Source of the DNA: a virus
Virus record (IMG/VR): IMGVR_UViG_3300049259_000027
Coordinates: 1-21,974 of that record
Strand: one strand, 5' to 3'
DNA length: 21,974 bases
The position numbers and the translations under genes are program-made. Under the pieces are notes generated by a model, which did not search any database, was not told the DNA's origin, and saw nothing but the letters and a program-made list of their open reading frames with translations. This document shows, in pieces, positions 14,601-21,363 of this stretch; position 1 is the first letter of the stretch, and each line of letters begins with the position of its first letter.

Positions 14601-15515
14601 AACGGGCTTCCCGGCTACTTCCTCGGCGGGGTCTTCGATTGGGTCGGCGATGCAGCCAACGCCGTTGGCAACTTCGCGTCCTCGACCTTCAACGGCGTGC
14701 TCAAGCTCGGCGGCGAGGTGGTGGACTTCTTCAAGGACCCGCCAGGGTTCGCGGAGAAGGTGCTCAGCAAGATCGTGGGCGAGAACAGCAACTTCACCGG
14801 CGGCACCGACTGGGGAAAGATGCTGCTTTCTTTGCCCACCAAGGCTATTGGCGCCATGGTGGACAAGGTCAAGTCCTGGTTCTCCGCATCCTCCGGCGGA
14901 GGAGCCGGCGGGGCCGGTGGGAACGTGAACTACGCGCCGAGTGCCGGTGTCGCCCAGTGGTCGAGCGTCGTTGTCCAGGCGCTGGGGATGATGGCCCAGC
15001 CGGGAGGGCTGCTGAACACGGTCCTGCGCCGGATGGCCCAGGAATCTGGCGGCAACCCCAACGTGGTGAACAAGTGGGACTCGAACTGGCAGCGCGGCAC
15101 GCCTTCGGTCGGGCTGATGCAGGTGATCGGCCCCACGTACGCGTCCAATGCAGACCCGCGCCACAACGTCGGTCCGTACTCCTACGGGGTGTCGGTTGAC
15201 CCACTGTCCAACGTCCTCGCGTCGATGCACTACGCGATGGGGCGCTACGGATCGCTGGCGGCGGCCTTCAACCGCGCCGGTGGCTACGACGGCGGCGGCT
15301 TCATCCCCGCCGGGGTCTCCACGGTCTACAACGGGCTGAACCGGCCAGAGCCCGTGCTCACGCCGACGCAGTGGACCGACATTCACGAGCTGGCCCGGCG
15401 GGGGTCCACATCAGGAGGCCCCACGGTGATGGTCAACGCCAGGACCGACGCGTCCCCGGAACACATCGCGGCGGTCACCACTCGAAAGCTCCAGATCGCC
15501 ATGAGGACAGGTTGA
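11688..15515 (+). CDS. Tape measure protein with lytic transglycosylase-like domain
   Basis: A 1275-residue protein starting at GTG 11688 after AGGGGGGAGGAA. Residues 40-200 are Ala/Gly/Gln-rich helix. Residues 224-430 match the tape-measure core, including FDASQESATMAFTTML, KFAAQTPFDLPDVV and EILQLTEAGIPALRILA. Residues about 500-890 are Trp-rich with repeated [H/Q]-x-x-[I/V]-x-P units and membrane-like stretches. About 900-965 is Gly-rich (ARGGILPGYSPGRDNML). Residues about 1090-1205 look like an SLT lysozyme domain: probable catalytic Glu1119 in MAQESGGNP and GLMQVI at 1142-1147. The protein sets tail length and probably helps DNA cross the cell envelope. Using about 0.15 nm per residue, the tail would be about 190 nm. 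Confidence 0.93.
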   Translation: MVATAGRLALEIFPTVKDIGSGIQNQVLRQVQEIGNRAADALSTSLAKGGDQGGQQAGRAIAEEVGKAGARAGQQAGEQIALFTVSGAKRAGTEAGQAVQEGTVSGATAGAQRAGTAIAEGVARGARSGGESAKTALREELASAGTQGASVMSRAFASIRGGITDLSGHVRSMGSTVTSEAEKAGSAVTSKLGGSLSLGTTMMAGLGAGAVMALGQAAAAAVRTGIEFDASQESATMAFTTMLHSGQQATEFMGQLEKFAAQTPFDLPDVVTGAQRLMAFGFEAKQVVPTLTAIGDAVAGMGGSAEQIQQVTLAIGQMSAKGKIQSDEILQLTEAGIPALRILANQMNVSTGDLQNLITKGLVPAGPAIQQLLSGMEQGTKGAAGTTTAFAGMMANQSVTLTGTWSNFKDNFNRAMGQLLQPAMPAIKASLGWLTSQLGKVPAGLHQISVAAGEIGQGFRTGQAQSAGFAGVMERIGVAARNVANWFMTVLWPPLQRIGSLLWTYVQPAWSALVVVFTQHLWPALQRMWTAMSPFVEIFFKVAGVILGVAIVALLKLVEVLFRLAGPVIDILSRAFAGFFNVVRSVFSGLATAGVAVWHALEAAWSGLTTATRAVGTAVGAALRGIQVALSAVGDAAVWLWHNAIQPTWNAISLAARILFAVVFTVLVTPWLILWRTVLGPVITWLWQERIKPIFDLIGLGAQLLWRGIEIVGHGIASAWNFLGGIFRDVYNFTIRVAIEAFQWGMSILHDKFIVPISRAIQIAWQAVGIAWRWVHDTFIQPAITGFQIALSWLHDHVVVPVGNAISNIWRGMGDAINWVWLHVIRPAFDAVSWAVHGVGSAFDSAVNWIGQIWDRIKGVVAVPINFVINTILNNGLFAAWNWIADKIGLGNLKLHVNPIPGYARGGILPGYSPGRDNMLAASPGGPVALSGGEAIMRPEWTAAAGRQYITGANEAAARGGVTGASSFIAANGLPGYFLGGVFDWVGDAANAVGNFASSTFNGVLKLGGEVVDFFKDPPGFAEKVLSKIVGENSNFTGGTDWGKMLLSLPTKAIGAMVDKVKSWFSASSGGGAGGAGGNVNYAPSAGVAQWSSVVVQALGMMAQPGGLLNTVLRRMAQESGGNPNVVNKWDSNWQRGTPSVGLMQVIGPTYASNADPRHNVGPYSYGVSVDPLSNVLASMHYAMGRYGSLAAAFNRAGGYDGGGFIPAGVSTVYNGLNRPEPVLTPTQWTDIHELARRGSTSGGPTVMVNARTDASPEHIAAVTTRKLQIAMRTG

Positions 15516-15516
15516 G

Positions 15517-16437
15517 ATGTCGTGGGGTGCAAGCACTTGGCAGCTCGACTGGCTGACGATGGACCCGCACCCGGACGTACGCGACGCCAACGGGGTGCAG
15601 TGGTTTGCCACGAAGGTTGAGAACTTCTGGGGCTCCCCGAAGTCCGATGTGGCATTCACGCCCAAGATCGGACGGCACGGTGTGTTCCGGGTTCCGGCCT
15701 ACAAGCGGGAAAAGATCGTCACCATCACCGGCCGCGCCTACTGCCCGGATGACGCCATGCTGCGGCGAGCGGAGATCGCCGTAGCGGGCCTGCTGAACCG
15801 GCCGGACACGGAATACCCGCTGATCTGCTACAGCGACATGGGCAACCTCGCGTGCAGCGTCGTCCTGGACAGCGACATCGTGACCACGCCGTTGGACGCG
15901 CTGAACGAGCCGGGGTTCGAGTTCTCCATCCAGGTGGCCGCGCCGGACCCGCGCAAGTACTCCCTGGAAACCCGCACCATGCAAACCGGCCTGCCGGGGC
16001 TGAACAGCGCCTCGGGGCTGAGCTTCACCGGCCAGGGCGGCGGCCTGGACTTCTCCGCCGGGTTGCACTTCGGCACGCCGTCGTCCAACGGGTTCCTGGA
16101 CCTGACCAACGCGGGGACCGCGCCGGTGTACCCCGTGCTGACGCTGTACGGGCCGCTGACCAACCCGACGCTGACAACCAACGTCGGGTCCGTGACCTAC
16201 AACGGCACGCTGTCAGCGACGGACTACGTGGTCATTGACCCTGCCGTGCCGTCGGTCCTGCTGGGCGGAACGGCGTCCCGCCGTCACCTCGTCAGCCCAG
16301 CATCCTTCACCGCCCTGCTCATTCCGCGTGCCGTGGACGACAAGACGCCCGGCACGTTGCGGGTCGGTCTGTCGCACACCGGCGACCCCGGCGCCACCGG
16401 CTACCTGTCGGCCGCCGTCCGGTCCGCCTGGTTCTAA
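15517..16437 (+). CDS. Distal tail protein (Dit-like)
   Basis: A 306-residue protein starting at ATG 15517, one base past the tape measure stop; GACAGGTTGAG gives a moderate ribosome site. It opens SWGASTWQLDWLTMDPHPD, then has KIGRHGVFRVPAYKREKIVT, ITGRAYCPDDAMLRRAEIAV (the ring-forming beta domain) and PGFEFSIQVAAPDPRKYS. The C-terminal half is a beta domain with LDLTNAGTAPVYPVLTLYG. This order matches Dit-like first tail-tip proteins in Gram-positive phages: an N-terminal hexamer-forming domain and a C-terminal galectin-like domain. Position directly after the tape measure supports the call. Confidence 0.78.
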   Translation: MSWGASTWQLDWLTMDPHPDVRDANGVQWFATKVENFWGSPKSDVAFTPKIGRHGVFRVPAYKREKIVTITGRAYCPDDAMLRRAEIAVAGLLNRPDTEYPLICYSDMGNLACSVVLDSDIVTTPLDALNEPGFEFSIQVAAPDPRKYSLETRTMQTGLPGLNSASGLSFTGQGGGLDFSAGLHFGTPSSNGFLDLTNAGTAPVYPVLTLYGPLTNPTLTTNVGSVTYNGTLSATDYVVIDPAVPSVLLGGTASRRHLVSPASFTALLIPRAVDDKTPGTLRVGLSHTGDPGATGYLSAAVRSAWF

Positions 16438-16463
16438 GCACCCTCACAGGGGAGTCACGCGCA

Positions 16464-17648
16464 ATGCCGACCCTTGGCAGCTCTGTCACGTCCCAGCTCG
16501 ACGCCTGGTCCTACCAGGACCGCATTGGGACCGCCGATGCCCGGTACACGCTGGGCGCGCTGTGCCACAGCGCGCCGGGCACGACCATCAGCTACCGGGG
16601 TGGCGTGTTCGCGGCCGGGGACCCGGGCCTGACGGACGGCACCCACAACGGGCTCCGCGTGAGCCCCGCCGGCTCGGGCCTGGCGATCACGATCCAGGCC
16701 GGTCAATGCATCGTCGACACCTCCGGCAACGGCCCGTACATCGCGACCAACGACGGCGTGAAGACGCTGACGCTGGCGGCCTCGGCCGCCACGACCAACC
16801 GCATCGACCTCGTCATCGCCCGTGTCCACGATGACCAGAACTCGGCCATCGGGTCGGCCAGCGGGGACCGCCAGTTCACCATTGAGGTCTGGACCGGTGA
16901 CGCCAGCTCGGGCACGCCGACACAGCCGAGCCCCACCGTGACCGCCGGGTGGATTCCGCTGGCGGCGGTCTACGTCGGCAAGAACTACTCCTCGGTTTCC
17001 GCGGCCGATGTCACCGACCTGCGCGGGCCGGGGCTGACCGCGCGTGGCGGCCTGCGCGTGCTGTTCGGGACCGACGCGAAGAAGACCAGCGCCGCGTTCG
17101 CCGAGGTGGGCAACTACCCGGGTGCTCGCCGGTGGGTCCACAGCGCCGGGTTCCAGGATCAGGCGTTCTGGGGTGCTAGCGCGGGCGGCTGGCGCGGGGT
17201 GCAGAACAAGCTCGTGTACGTCGCGTACCCGCCCGGGGGCGAGGAGTCCTGGACCAAGGGCTACACGACGCGGGAGATCTGCCGCCTGACCATTCCCGAC
17301 CCTGGCGCGCCCTACCACATCGAAGCGTTCGCACGCATGTACATGAACCTGTCCCCGGGCGTGGGCGTGGACGTGCGGGTCACCCTGGACAGCATCAACG
17401 GCGCCGCCGTGAACTGGATGCGGTGCGACTCGATGGGCGACGACCACGACCGCCGCAAGGTCCCCAACCTCGCACCCGTGCCCTACGGGACGCTGACAGG
17501 CCAGCGGGACGTGGTGCTGTCGGTGGCCATTCGCGACATCTACCACGGCAACTACAACGACTGGGGATTCTCCTACCGGGGCTTCGACTCCGGGCAGAGC
17601 GTCCTTGTCGTCTCCGTCATGCCCGCCTACAGCCAGCCCGCCAACTGA
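16464..17648 (+). CDS. Minor tail protein / baseplate component
   Basis: A 394-residue protein starting at ATG 16464 after CAGGGGAG. The first 200 residues show the layout of phage upper-baseplate or tail-tip attachment proteins: WSYQDRIGTADARYTLGALC, an LAITIQAGQCIVD segment, then TTNRIDLVIARVHDDQNSA and IPLAAVYVGKNYSSVSAADV with a DLRGPG end. The second part (210-394) is a beta-rich domain with TKGYTTREICRLTIPDPGAP and VDVRVTLDSINGAAVNW, and may bind the host surface or connect to the next protein. No specific receptor-binding motif was recognised. It ends overlapping the following start in TGATG. Confidence 0.72.
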   Translation: MPTLGSSVTSQLDAWSYQDRIGTADARYTLGALCHSAPGTTISYRGGVFAAGDPGLTDGTHNGLRVSPAGSGLAITIQAGQCIVDTSGNGPYIATNDGVKTLTLAASAATTNRIDLVIARVHDDQNSAIGSASGDRQFTIEVWTGDASSGTPTQPSPTVTAGWIPLAAVYVGKNYSSVSAADVTDLRGPGLTARGGLRVLFGTDAKKTSAAFAEVGNYPGARRWVHSAGFQDQAFWGASAGGWRGVQNKLVYVAYPPGGEESWTKGYTTREICRLTIPDPGAPYHIEAFARMYMNLSPGVGVDVRVTLDSINGAAVNWMRCDSMGDDHDRRKVPNLAPVPYGTLTGQRDVVLSVAIRDIYHGNYNDWGFSYRGFDSGQSVLVVSVMPAYSQPAN

Positions 17649-18790
17649 TGCCGAACACGTGGCGCGCCCTGGTTGTGGACACCCTGACCGGAACCGTCCA
17701 GGCCGACGTGGTGATGTCCGGGCAACCGCAGTACCAACGGATGCTGTGCCAGGCCGGGACCTGGCAAGTGGACCTGGTGGTGGACGAGGCGACCAACCGG
17801 GGCGTGGACTTCCACACCTACACCACCCCCGGCGTCTACTCCTGGGTGGTGCTGTACGGGGACCTGCCGGTCCAGGGCGGGCCGGTGTGGACCTACGGCT
17901 TCACCGAGTCCACCAGGGTCCTGTCAGTGGCCGGGTCGGGCATGGGCGGGGTCTTCTCCCGCCGGGTGCTGCGCAACCCCGCAGGGACCGCCTCCGCCAT
18001 CACCACCGGCGGGAATGACCTCGCCTACACCGGCCTGTCCCTGCGCGGCATCCTGATGAAGATCCTCGGCGACAACTTGGCCCAGGCGGGCTACGGCCTG
18101 CCCATCGACATCCTGGCCTACGAGGCCGGCTCGGCTGTTCGGAACTACTACGGCTACGAGTTGGCGCTGGTCTGGGACCGGATCACCGAACTGTCCCAGG
18201 TCATCAACGGCCCCGAGTTCGACATCGGCCCGTACCTGACGGCCAACGGGTCGGCGGTGCGCTGGTACGTGTCGGTGGGCACGCCGCAGATCGGCGACCC
18301 GAACACCACGGCCACCTGGGACTACGGTGCGGCCCTGTCGGCCATCGACGTGGACGTGAACGGCTCGGCCCAGCCCGTTTCTCGAGTATGGGTCAAGGGC
18401 AGCGGGGCGGACGCGGCCATGCTCACCGGCTACGCCGCGAGCAGCGCCCAGGGCCTGCCCGGCCTCGACTTCGTCGATACCAACCACACCGACAACGGCG
18501 CCCAGGCCGACCTCACCAACTACGCCAGCCAAGACCTGGCCGACCTGTCGGCGGCCACCGAGACGTGGAAGTGCTCCGTCCGGCTAGACGGCCTCTACGA
18601 CCGGTACGGCGTCGCGGTCTCGCCCGCGCTCGGATCGTTCAGCCTGGGCGACGCCCCACAGTTCGGCGTGGTCGGTCACCCGTGGATCCCGGACGGGACC
18701 TACCGCAAGCGCATCCTGGGAGTCCAGCAGTCCACGTTGGACGCCTCGTGTATGGACCTTTCCCTTGGTGCAACACCACTTCGCTTATAG
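17648..18790 (+). CDS. Minor tail protein, Gp37/Tal-like baseplate hub
   Basis: A 380-residue protein starting at ATG 17648, overlapping the previous stop by one base; the longer open frame upstream is discarded. It has YQRMLCQAGTWQVDLVVDEA, then GVYSWVVLYGDLPVQGGPVW, a VLSVAGSGMGGVFSRRVLRN segment, LRGILMKILGDNLAQ and LALVWDRITELSQVINGPEF. The order of beta strands and helices resembles actinophage hub proteins of the ReqiPepy6 Gp37-like group, which sit below the Dit ring and close the tube. This family call is from pattern memory and should be treated as moderate. Confidence 0.65.
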   Translation: MPNTWRALVVDTLTGTVQADVVMSGQPQYQRMLCQAGTWQVDLVVDEATNRGVDFHTYTTPGVYSWVVLYGDLPVQGGPVWTYGFTESTRVLSVAGSGMGGVFSRRVLRNPAGTASAITTGGNDLAYTGLSLRGILMKILGDNLAQAGYGLPIDILAYEAGSAVRNYYGYELALVWDRITELSQVINGPEFDIGPYLTANGSAVRWYVSVGTPQIGDPNTTATWDYGAALSAIDVDVNGSAQPVSRVWVKGSGADAAMLTGYAASSAQGLPGLDFVDTNHTDNGAQADLTNYASQDLADLSAATETWKCSVRLDGLYDRYGVAVSPALGSFSLGDAPQFGVVGHPWIPDGTYRKRILGVQQSTLDASCMDLSLGATPLRL

Positions 18791-18798
18791 GGGGAAGC

Positions 18799-19335
18799 AT
18801 GGTCGCAGCGCCCGGCTCCCTGACCCTAGAGCAGGAAATCCAGCAGCTCAAGAAACGCGTGGACGACCTGGGGCGCGTGCCCGACGTGTACCCCGTCTGC
18901 CGCGTCCGGTTCTACGGCACCGCCAGCCTGCCTGCCGGGGACACCCTGGCGCAGGGCGGCTGGGGCGCAGTCGAAGACCCGCAGGGCATGTTCAAGCTGG
19001 ACGGCACGTATTCCCGCGTGCTGATCCCGGTCACCGGCTACTACGCAGTGCATCTCCACTGCGCCATGCTCGGACCCACCAGCGGGTACACGGTTTCGCG
19101 GATTCTGCTGAACAGCAAGACCATTTCCGCGGGCATCGCATCCGACCAATGCCCGTACCCGTCCGGCGGCGGGGACGGGTCGCTGACCGACGCGCTTCGC
19201 ATTCGGGTTCCGCTCAACGCTGGCGATTCCCTGTACTGGGTGACCTACACCAGCGCAGCAGCGACGCTCCAGGGCATTACCAACGGCACGCCAACGGAAC
19301 TGGCCGTGACCTACCTCAACGCGCGGTCCGGCTGA
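18799..19335 (+). CDS. C1q-like minor tail protein
   Basis: A 178-residue protein starting at ATG 18799 after AGGGGGAAG. Residues 8-27 form a short coiled coil (LEQEIQQLKKRVDDLGRV), which suggests a trimer. Residues 35-175 form a jelly-roll like beta domain with the C1q/TNF pattern: CRVRFYGTASLPAG, MFKLDGTYSRVLIPVTGYYA, VHLHCAMLG, then LRIRVPLNAGDSLYWVTYTS. C1q-like trimers decorate the tail tip and can bind host surface sugars or proteins. It is the last tail gene before the lysis cluster and overlaps the next start by one base. Confidence 0.75.
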   Translation: MVAAPGSLTLEQEIQQLKKRVDDLGRVPDVYPVCRVRFYGTASLPAGDTLAQGGWGAVEDPQGMFKLDGTYSRVLIPVTGYYAVHLHCAMLGPTSGYTVSRILLNSKTISAGIASDQCPYPSGGGDGSLTDALRIRVPLNAGDSLYWVTYTSAAATLQGITNGTPTELAVTYLNARSG

Positions 19336-19724
19336 TGCCGCTAGCCGCCGACAGCACGTCCATTTCGGACGTCACCACGTGGGTCAACTTCGGCGTGCTC
19401 GGGTTGGTGGTGCTGTCCCTGATCACAGGTTGGCTGTGGACGAAGCCCAGTGTGGACAAGCTGCAAGAGGAAAAGGACCGCGCAGTAAAGGAACGCGAGC
19501 GGTCCGACGCGCAGCGGGACGCGATGGCACAGGTTCTCCAAGATCGGCTCCTGCCGGTGGTCGGGGACTTCATCACGACCACGCGAGCACTCATGCCTGT
19601 GTTGCAACAACTCCAGCAGCTACAGCAGATGATCCCCCTACTGCAAGAAATCATCCGGGCCAATGACGTGGAATCGCGGGAAGCGACCAAGGAAACGCGC
19701 AGGCGCCGCAGGCCCCGCGCGTGA
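19335..19724 (+). CDS. Membrane protein with Gln-rich coiled coil, lysis cluster
   Basis: A 129-residue protein starting at ATG 19335 in a TGATG overlap with the C1q-like gene. One membrane segment lies at about 16-35 (WVNFGVLGLVVLSLITGWLW). Residues 38-112 form a long charged coiled coil, with a Gln/Leu-rich part (VLQQLQQLQQMIPLLQEI) at about 89-106. The C-terminus ends in a run of five Arg. Similar single-membrane coiled-coil proteins near endolysin genes can be holin-like, antiholin or spanin-like. No family is assigned. The last 62 bases overlap the next gene in another frame. Confidence 0.75.
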   Translation: MPLAADSTSISDVTTWVNFGVLGLVVLSLITGWLWTKPSVDKLQEEKDRAVKERERSDAQRDAMAQVLQDRLLPVVGDFITTTRALMPVLQQLQQLQQMIPLLQEIIRANDVESREATKETRRRRRPRA

Positions 19725-19851
19725 GTACAAGGCCGAAGAGGTCGACGCGCTGATCGATCGGTCCAGCGAACTTCTGGACGAACTTCACGACGTCATGCGG
19801 GAAATGTCGACCAGGCTCCACAGCTTCATCGGAGAGGACGACGACTCGTGA
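19663..19851 (+). CDS. Small helical protein, copy 1 of paralogous pair
   Basis: A 62-residue protein from ATG 19663, overlapping the end of the preceding gene by 62 bases in another frame. No other start in this frame gives the helical body, so the overlap is accepted despite a weak ribosome site. The N-terminal 20 residues are basic (NRGKRPRKRAGAAG) and read the same bases as the Arg-rich tail of the previous gene. Residues 24-56 form one amphipathic helix (EEVDALIDRSSELLDELHDV, then MREMSTRLHSFIG) and the end is acidic. The helix resembles that of the next protein. Function unknown. Confidence 0.6.
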   Translation: MTWNRGKRPRKRAGAAGPAREYKAEEVDALIDRSSELLDELHDVMREMSTRLHSFIGEDDDS

Positions 19852-20030
19852 GGTGGTCAAACCGTCGTCCGTCCACAGCAGACGCGGACGACCGCAAGTC
19901 AGCCAAGAAAGACCAGGACGTTGCCCGCCTCACCGCCAAGGCGGACCTGATCATTGAGGAGCTGGACCAAGTGGTGAAGCAGATGGCGGTCATGCTGCGC
20001 GACGCATACGGACTGACCGATGACCGATGA
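19848..20030 (+). CDS. Small helical protein, copy 2 of paralogous pair
   Basis: A 60-residue protein from GTG 19848 in a GTGA overlap with the previous stop. The first 24 residues are polar and basic (NRRPSTADADDRKSAKKDQD). Residues 25-55 form an amphipathic helix (DVARLTAKADLIIEELDQVV, then KQMAVMLRDAYGL) that aligns without gaps to the helix of copy 1, with shared Leu, EL, Val and Met positions and the same acidic DD near the end. The stop lies 11 bases inside the next gene. No membrane segment. Function unknown; position suggests a partner for the neighbouring membrane proteins. Confidence 0.65.
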   Translation: MRWSNRRPSTADADDRKSAKKDQDVARLTAKADLIIEELDQVVKQMAVMLRDAYGLTDDR

Positions 20031-20442
20031 ATCCCTTACCCCCCAGCAGCAGCAAGCGCTAGTAGCCGCCTCCCGGCTCCAAGAGTCGATGGAAGACCTT
20101 CGGACCGAGCTGTGCGCGGTCGAAAACTACGGCCATCGCAACCGCCGGTACATCGTGGGCCTAGCGGTCTCCATCGGGTTGGACGTCGCTCTGTCCATTG
20201 TGGTCATCATCGTGGCTCTGGTCGTGTCGAGCACCAACGACATCGCGCACCAGAACCGCGAGGCGCAGAAGGCAAGTTGCCTGTCCGGAAACGACACGCG
20301 GGCAGCCTCGGTGCAGCTCTGGAGCTACGTGCTGGACACGGCCGAGCGCAACAACCCCGCGAACCGCGCCCAGATCGAAGACTTCCGTACCTACATGAAA
20401 AAGGCTTACGCACCAAGGGATTGCAACCAGACTGGGAGTTGA
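20020..20442 (+). CDS. Single-pass membrane protein, lysis cluster
   Basis: A 140-residue protein starting at ATG 20020, overlapping the previous gene by 11 bases. Residues 1-42 are a helical cytoplasmic part (QQALVAASRLQESMEDLRTE). Residues 44-70 are a long membrane segment (VGLAVSIGLDVALSIVVIIV). Residues 71-140 are a probable outside part with Cys87 and Cys135 that could form a disulfide, and a SCLSGNDTRAASVQLWSYVL motif seen in membrane proteins near lysis genes of other actinophages. The predicted topology is inside-to-outside. It could regulate the holin or exclude superinfecting phage; neither is shown. Confidence 0.75.
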   Translation: MTDESLTPQQQQALVAASRLQESMEDLRTELCAVENYGHRNRRYIVGLAVSIGLDVALSIVVIIVALVVSSTNDIAHQNREAQKASCLSGNDTRAASVQLWSYVLDTAERNNPANRAQIEDFRTYMKKAYAPRDCNQTGS

Positions 20443-20445
20443 GCC

Positions 20446-21363
20446 GTGCCACTCCTCGTAGACCTCTACCAGAGGTACAACAACGTCACCGACTGGAACG
20501 CGCTCGCGCGCGCCGTGGGCGGTGCCTACGTCAAGTACAGCGACGGAACCGGGGGCGCCTCGACGCCCGCCGACAACTACGCCACCCGATGCCGGGTCGC
20601 GTCGATCCCGTACGGCGGCTACCACTTCGCCCAGCCTGGAGACCCCGTAGCCCAGGCCCGGGTGTTCCTGGCCCAGTACGCCCGCCTGGGCGGCAACCTC
20701 GCGCCAGCGCTGGACCTGGAGTCCGGCGATATCCCCTACGCGGCACGGGGAAACTTCGCCCGGCAGTTCCTGGAGACGGTCCACGCGCAGTACCCGATCG
20801 TCGTCCTGTACGCCTCGGCGTCCTGGCTAGCCACGCTGCGGCCGGACACCTGGCCCTACGACTGGGACCGCACGTGGGTGGCCGCGTACGGCAACAACGA
20901 CGGCACCCGGCACGCCCTGACCGGCTACGGGGGCCGCGTCGACATGCACCAGTACACCAGCAGTGGCCGCGTGGCCGGTGTCTCCGGTGCCGTCGATCTG
21001 GATTGGACGGACAACCTGGACGCGTTCCGGCTCGATCAAACGGCCGGCTCCGGGAGCGCGCCCGTCTCGGAGGATGACGACAACATGCTAGTTCCCGCCG
21101 GTACCAACGAACACGTGTCCCTGATCGTCAAGGGCAAGAGCCGGGTCTACCTCGGCTGTGCCTACGGCCGCAAGGTCACGGCCCACCAGATCGTCTGGTG
21201 CGGTGACACGACCGGTACCGCCCCGGCCTACCTTCCCGGTGGCGCCGATACGGACTGGACTTTCGACCCCGGCCGCCCTGGTCCGCTGACGCCACCGGCT
21301 GGTGCGGCGCAGATGATCGTGCGATACACCGCGGATCACTCCTTCACCCTGGCGGCGGTCTGA
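20446..21363 (+). CDS. Endolysin, GH25 muramidase with unknown C-terminal domain
   Basis: A 305-residue protein starting at GTG 20446 after GGGAG. Residues 1-195 match glycoside hydrolase family 25: Asp6 in LLVDLYQRYNNVTDW, IPYGGYHFAQPGDP (54-67), the acidic pair Asp90/Glu92 in APALDLES, YASASWLATL, WVAAYG and a closing MHQYTSSGRVAGVSGAVDLD with Asp184/Asp186. It cuts the MurNAc-GlcNAc bond of peptidoglycan. A Gly/Ser/Asp linker (about 198-213) leads to a 90-residue beta-rich domain with two Cys (YLGCAYGRKVTAHQIVWCGD), probably for wall binding but not of a recognised type. No signal peptide, so it needs the holin next door. Confidence 0.92.
   Translation: MPLLVDLYQRYNNVTDWNALARAVGGAYVKYSDGTGGASTPADNYATRCRVASIPYGGYHFAQPGDPVAQARVFLAQYARLGGNLAPALDLESGDIPYAARGNFARQFLETVHAQYPIVVLYASASWLATLRPDTWPYDWDRTWVAAYGNNDGTRHALTGYGGRVDMHQYTSSGRVAGVSGAVDLDWTDNLDAFRLDQTAGSGSAPVSEDDDNMLVPAGTNEHVSLIVKGKSRVYLGCAYGRKVTAHQIVWCGDTTGTAPAYLPGGADTDWTFDPGRPGPLTPPAGAAQMIVRYTADHSFTLAAV

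Noticed and set aside
13188-15386. A 732-codon minus-strand open frame opposite the tape measure, and another of 633 codons at 11181-13082
   Set aside because: Both are antisense to the tape measure and chaperone genes with no domain and no ribosome site. They are composition-driven.
19721-19753. GTG at 19721 as start of the first small paralogous protein
   Set aside because: This GTG is in a different frame and reaches a stop after 10 codons, so ATG 19663 is kept.
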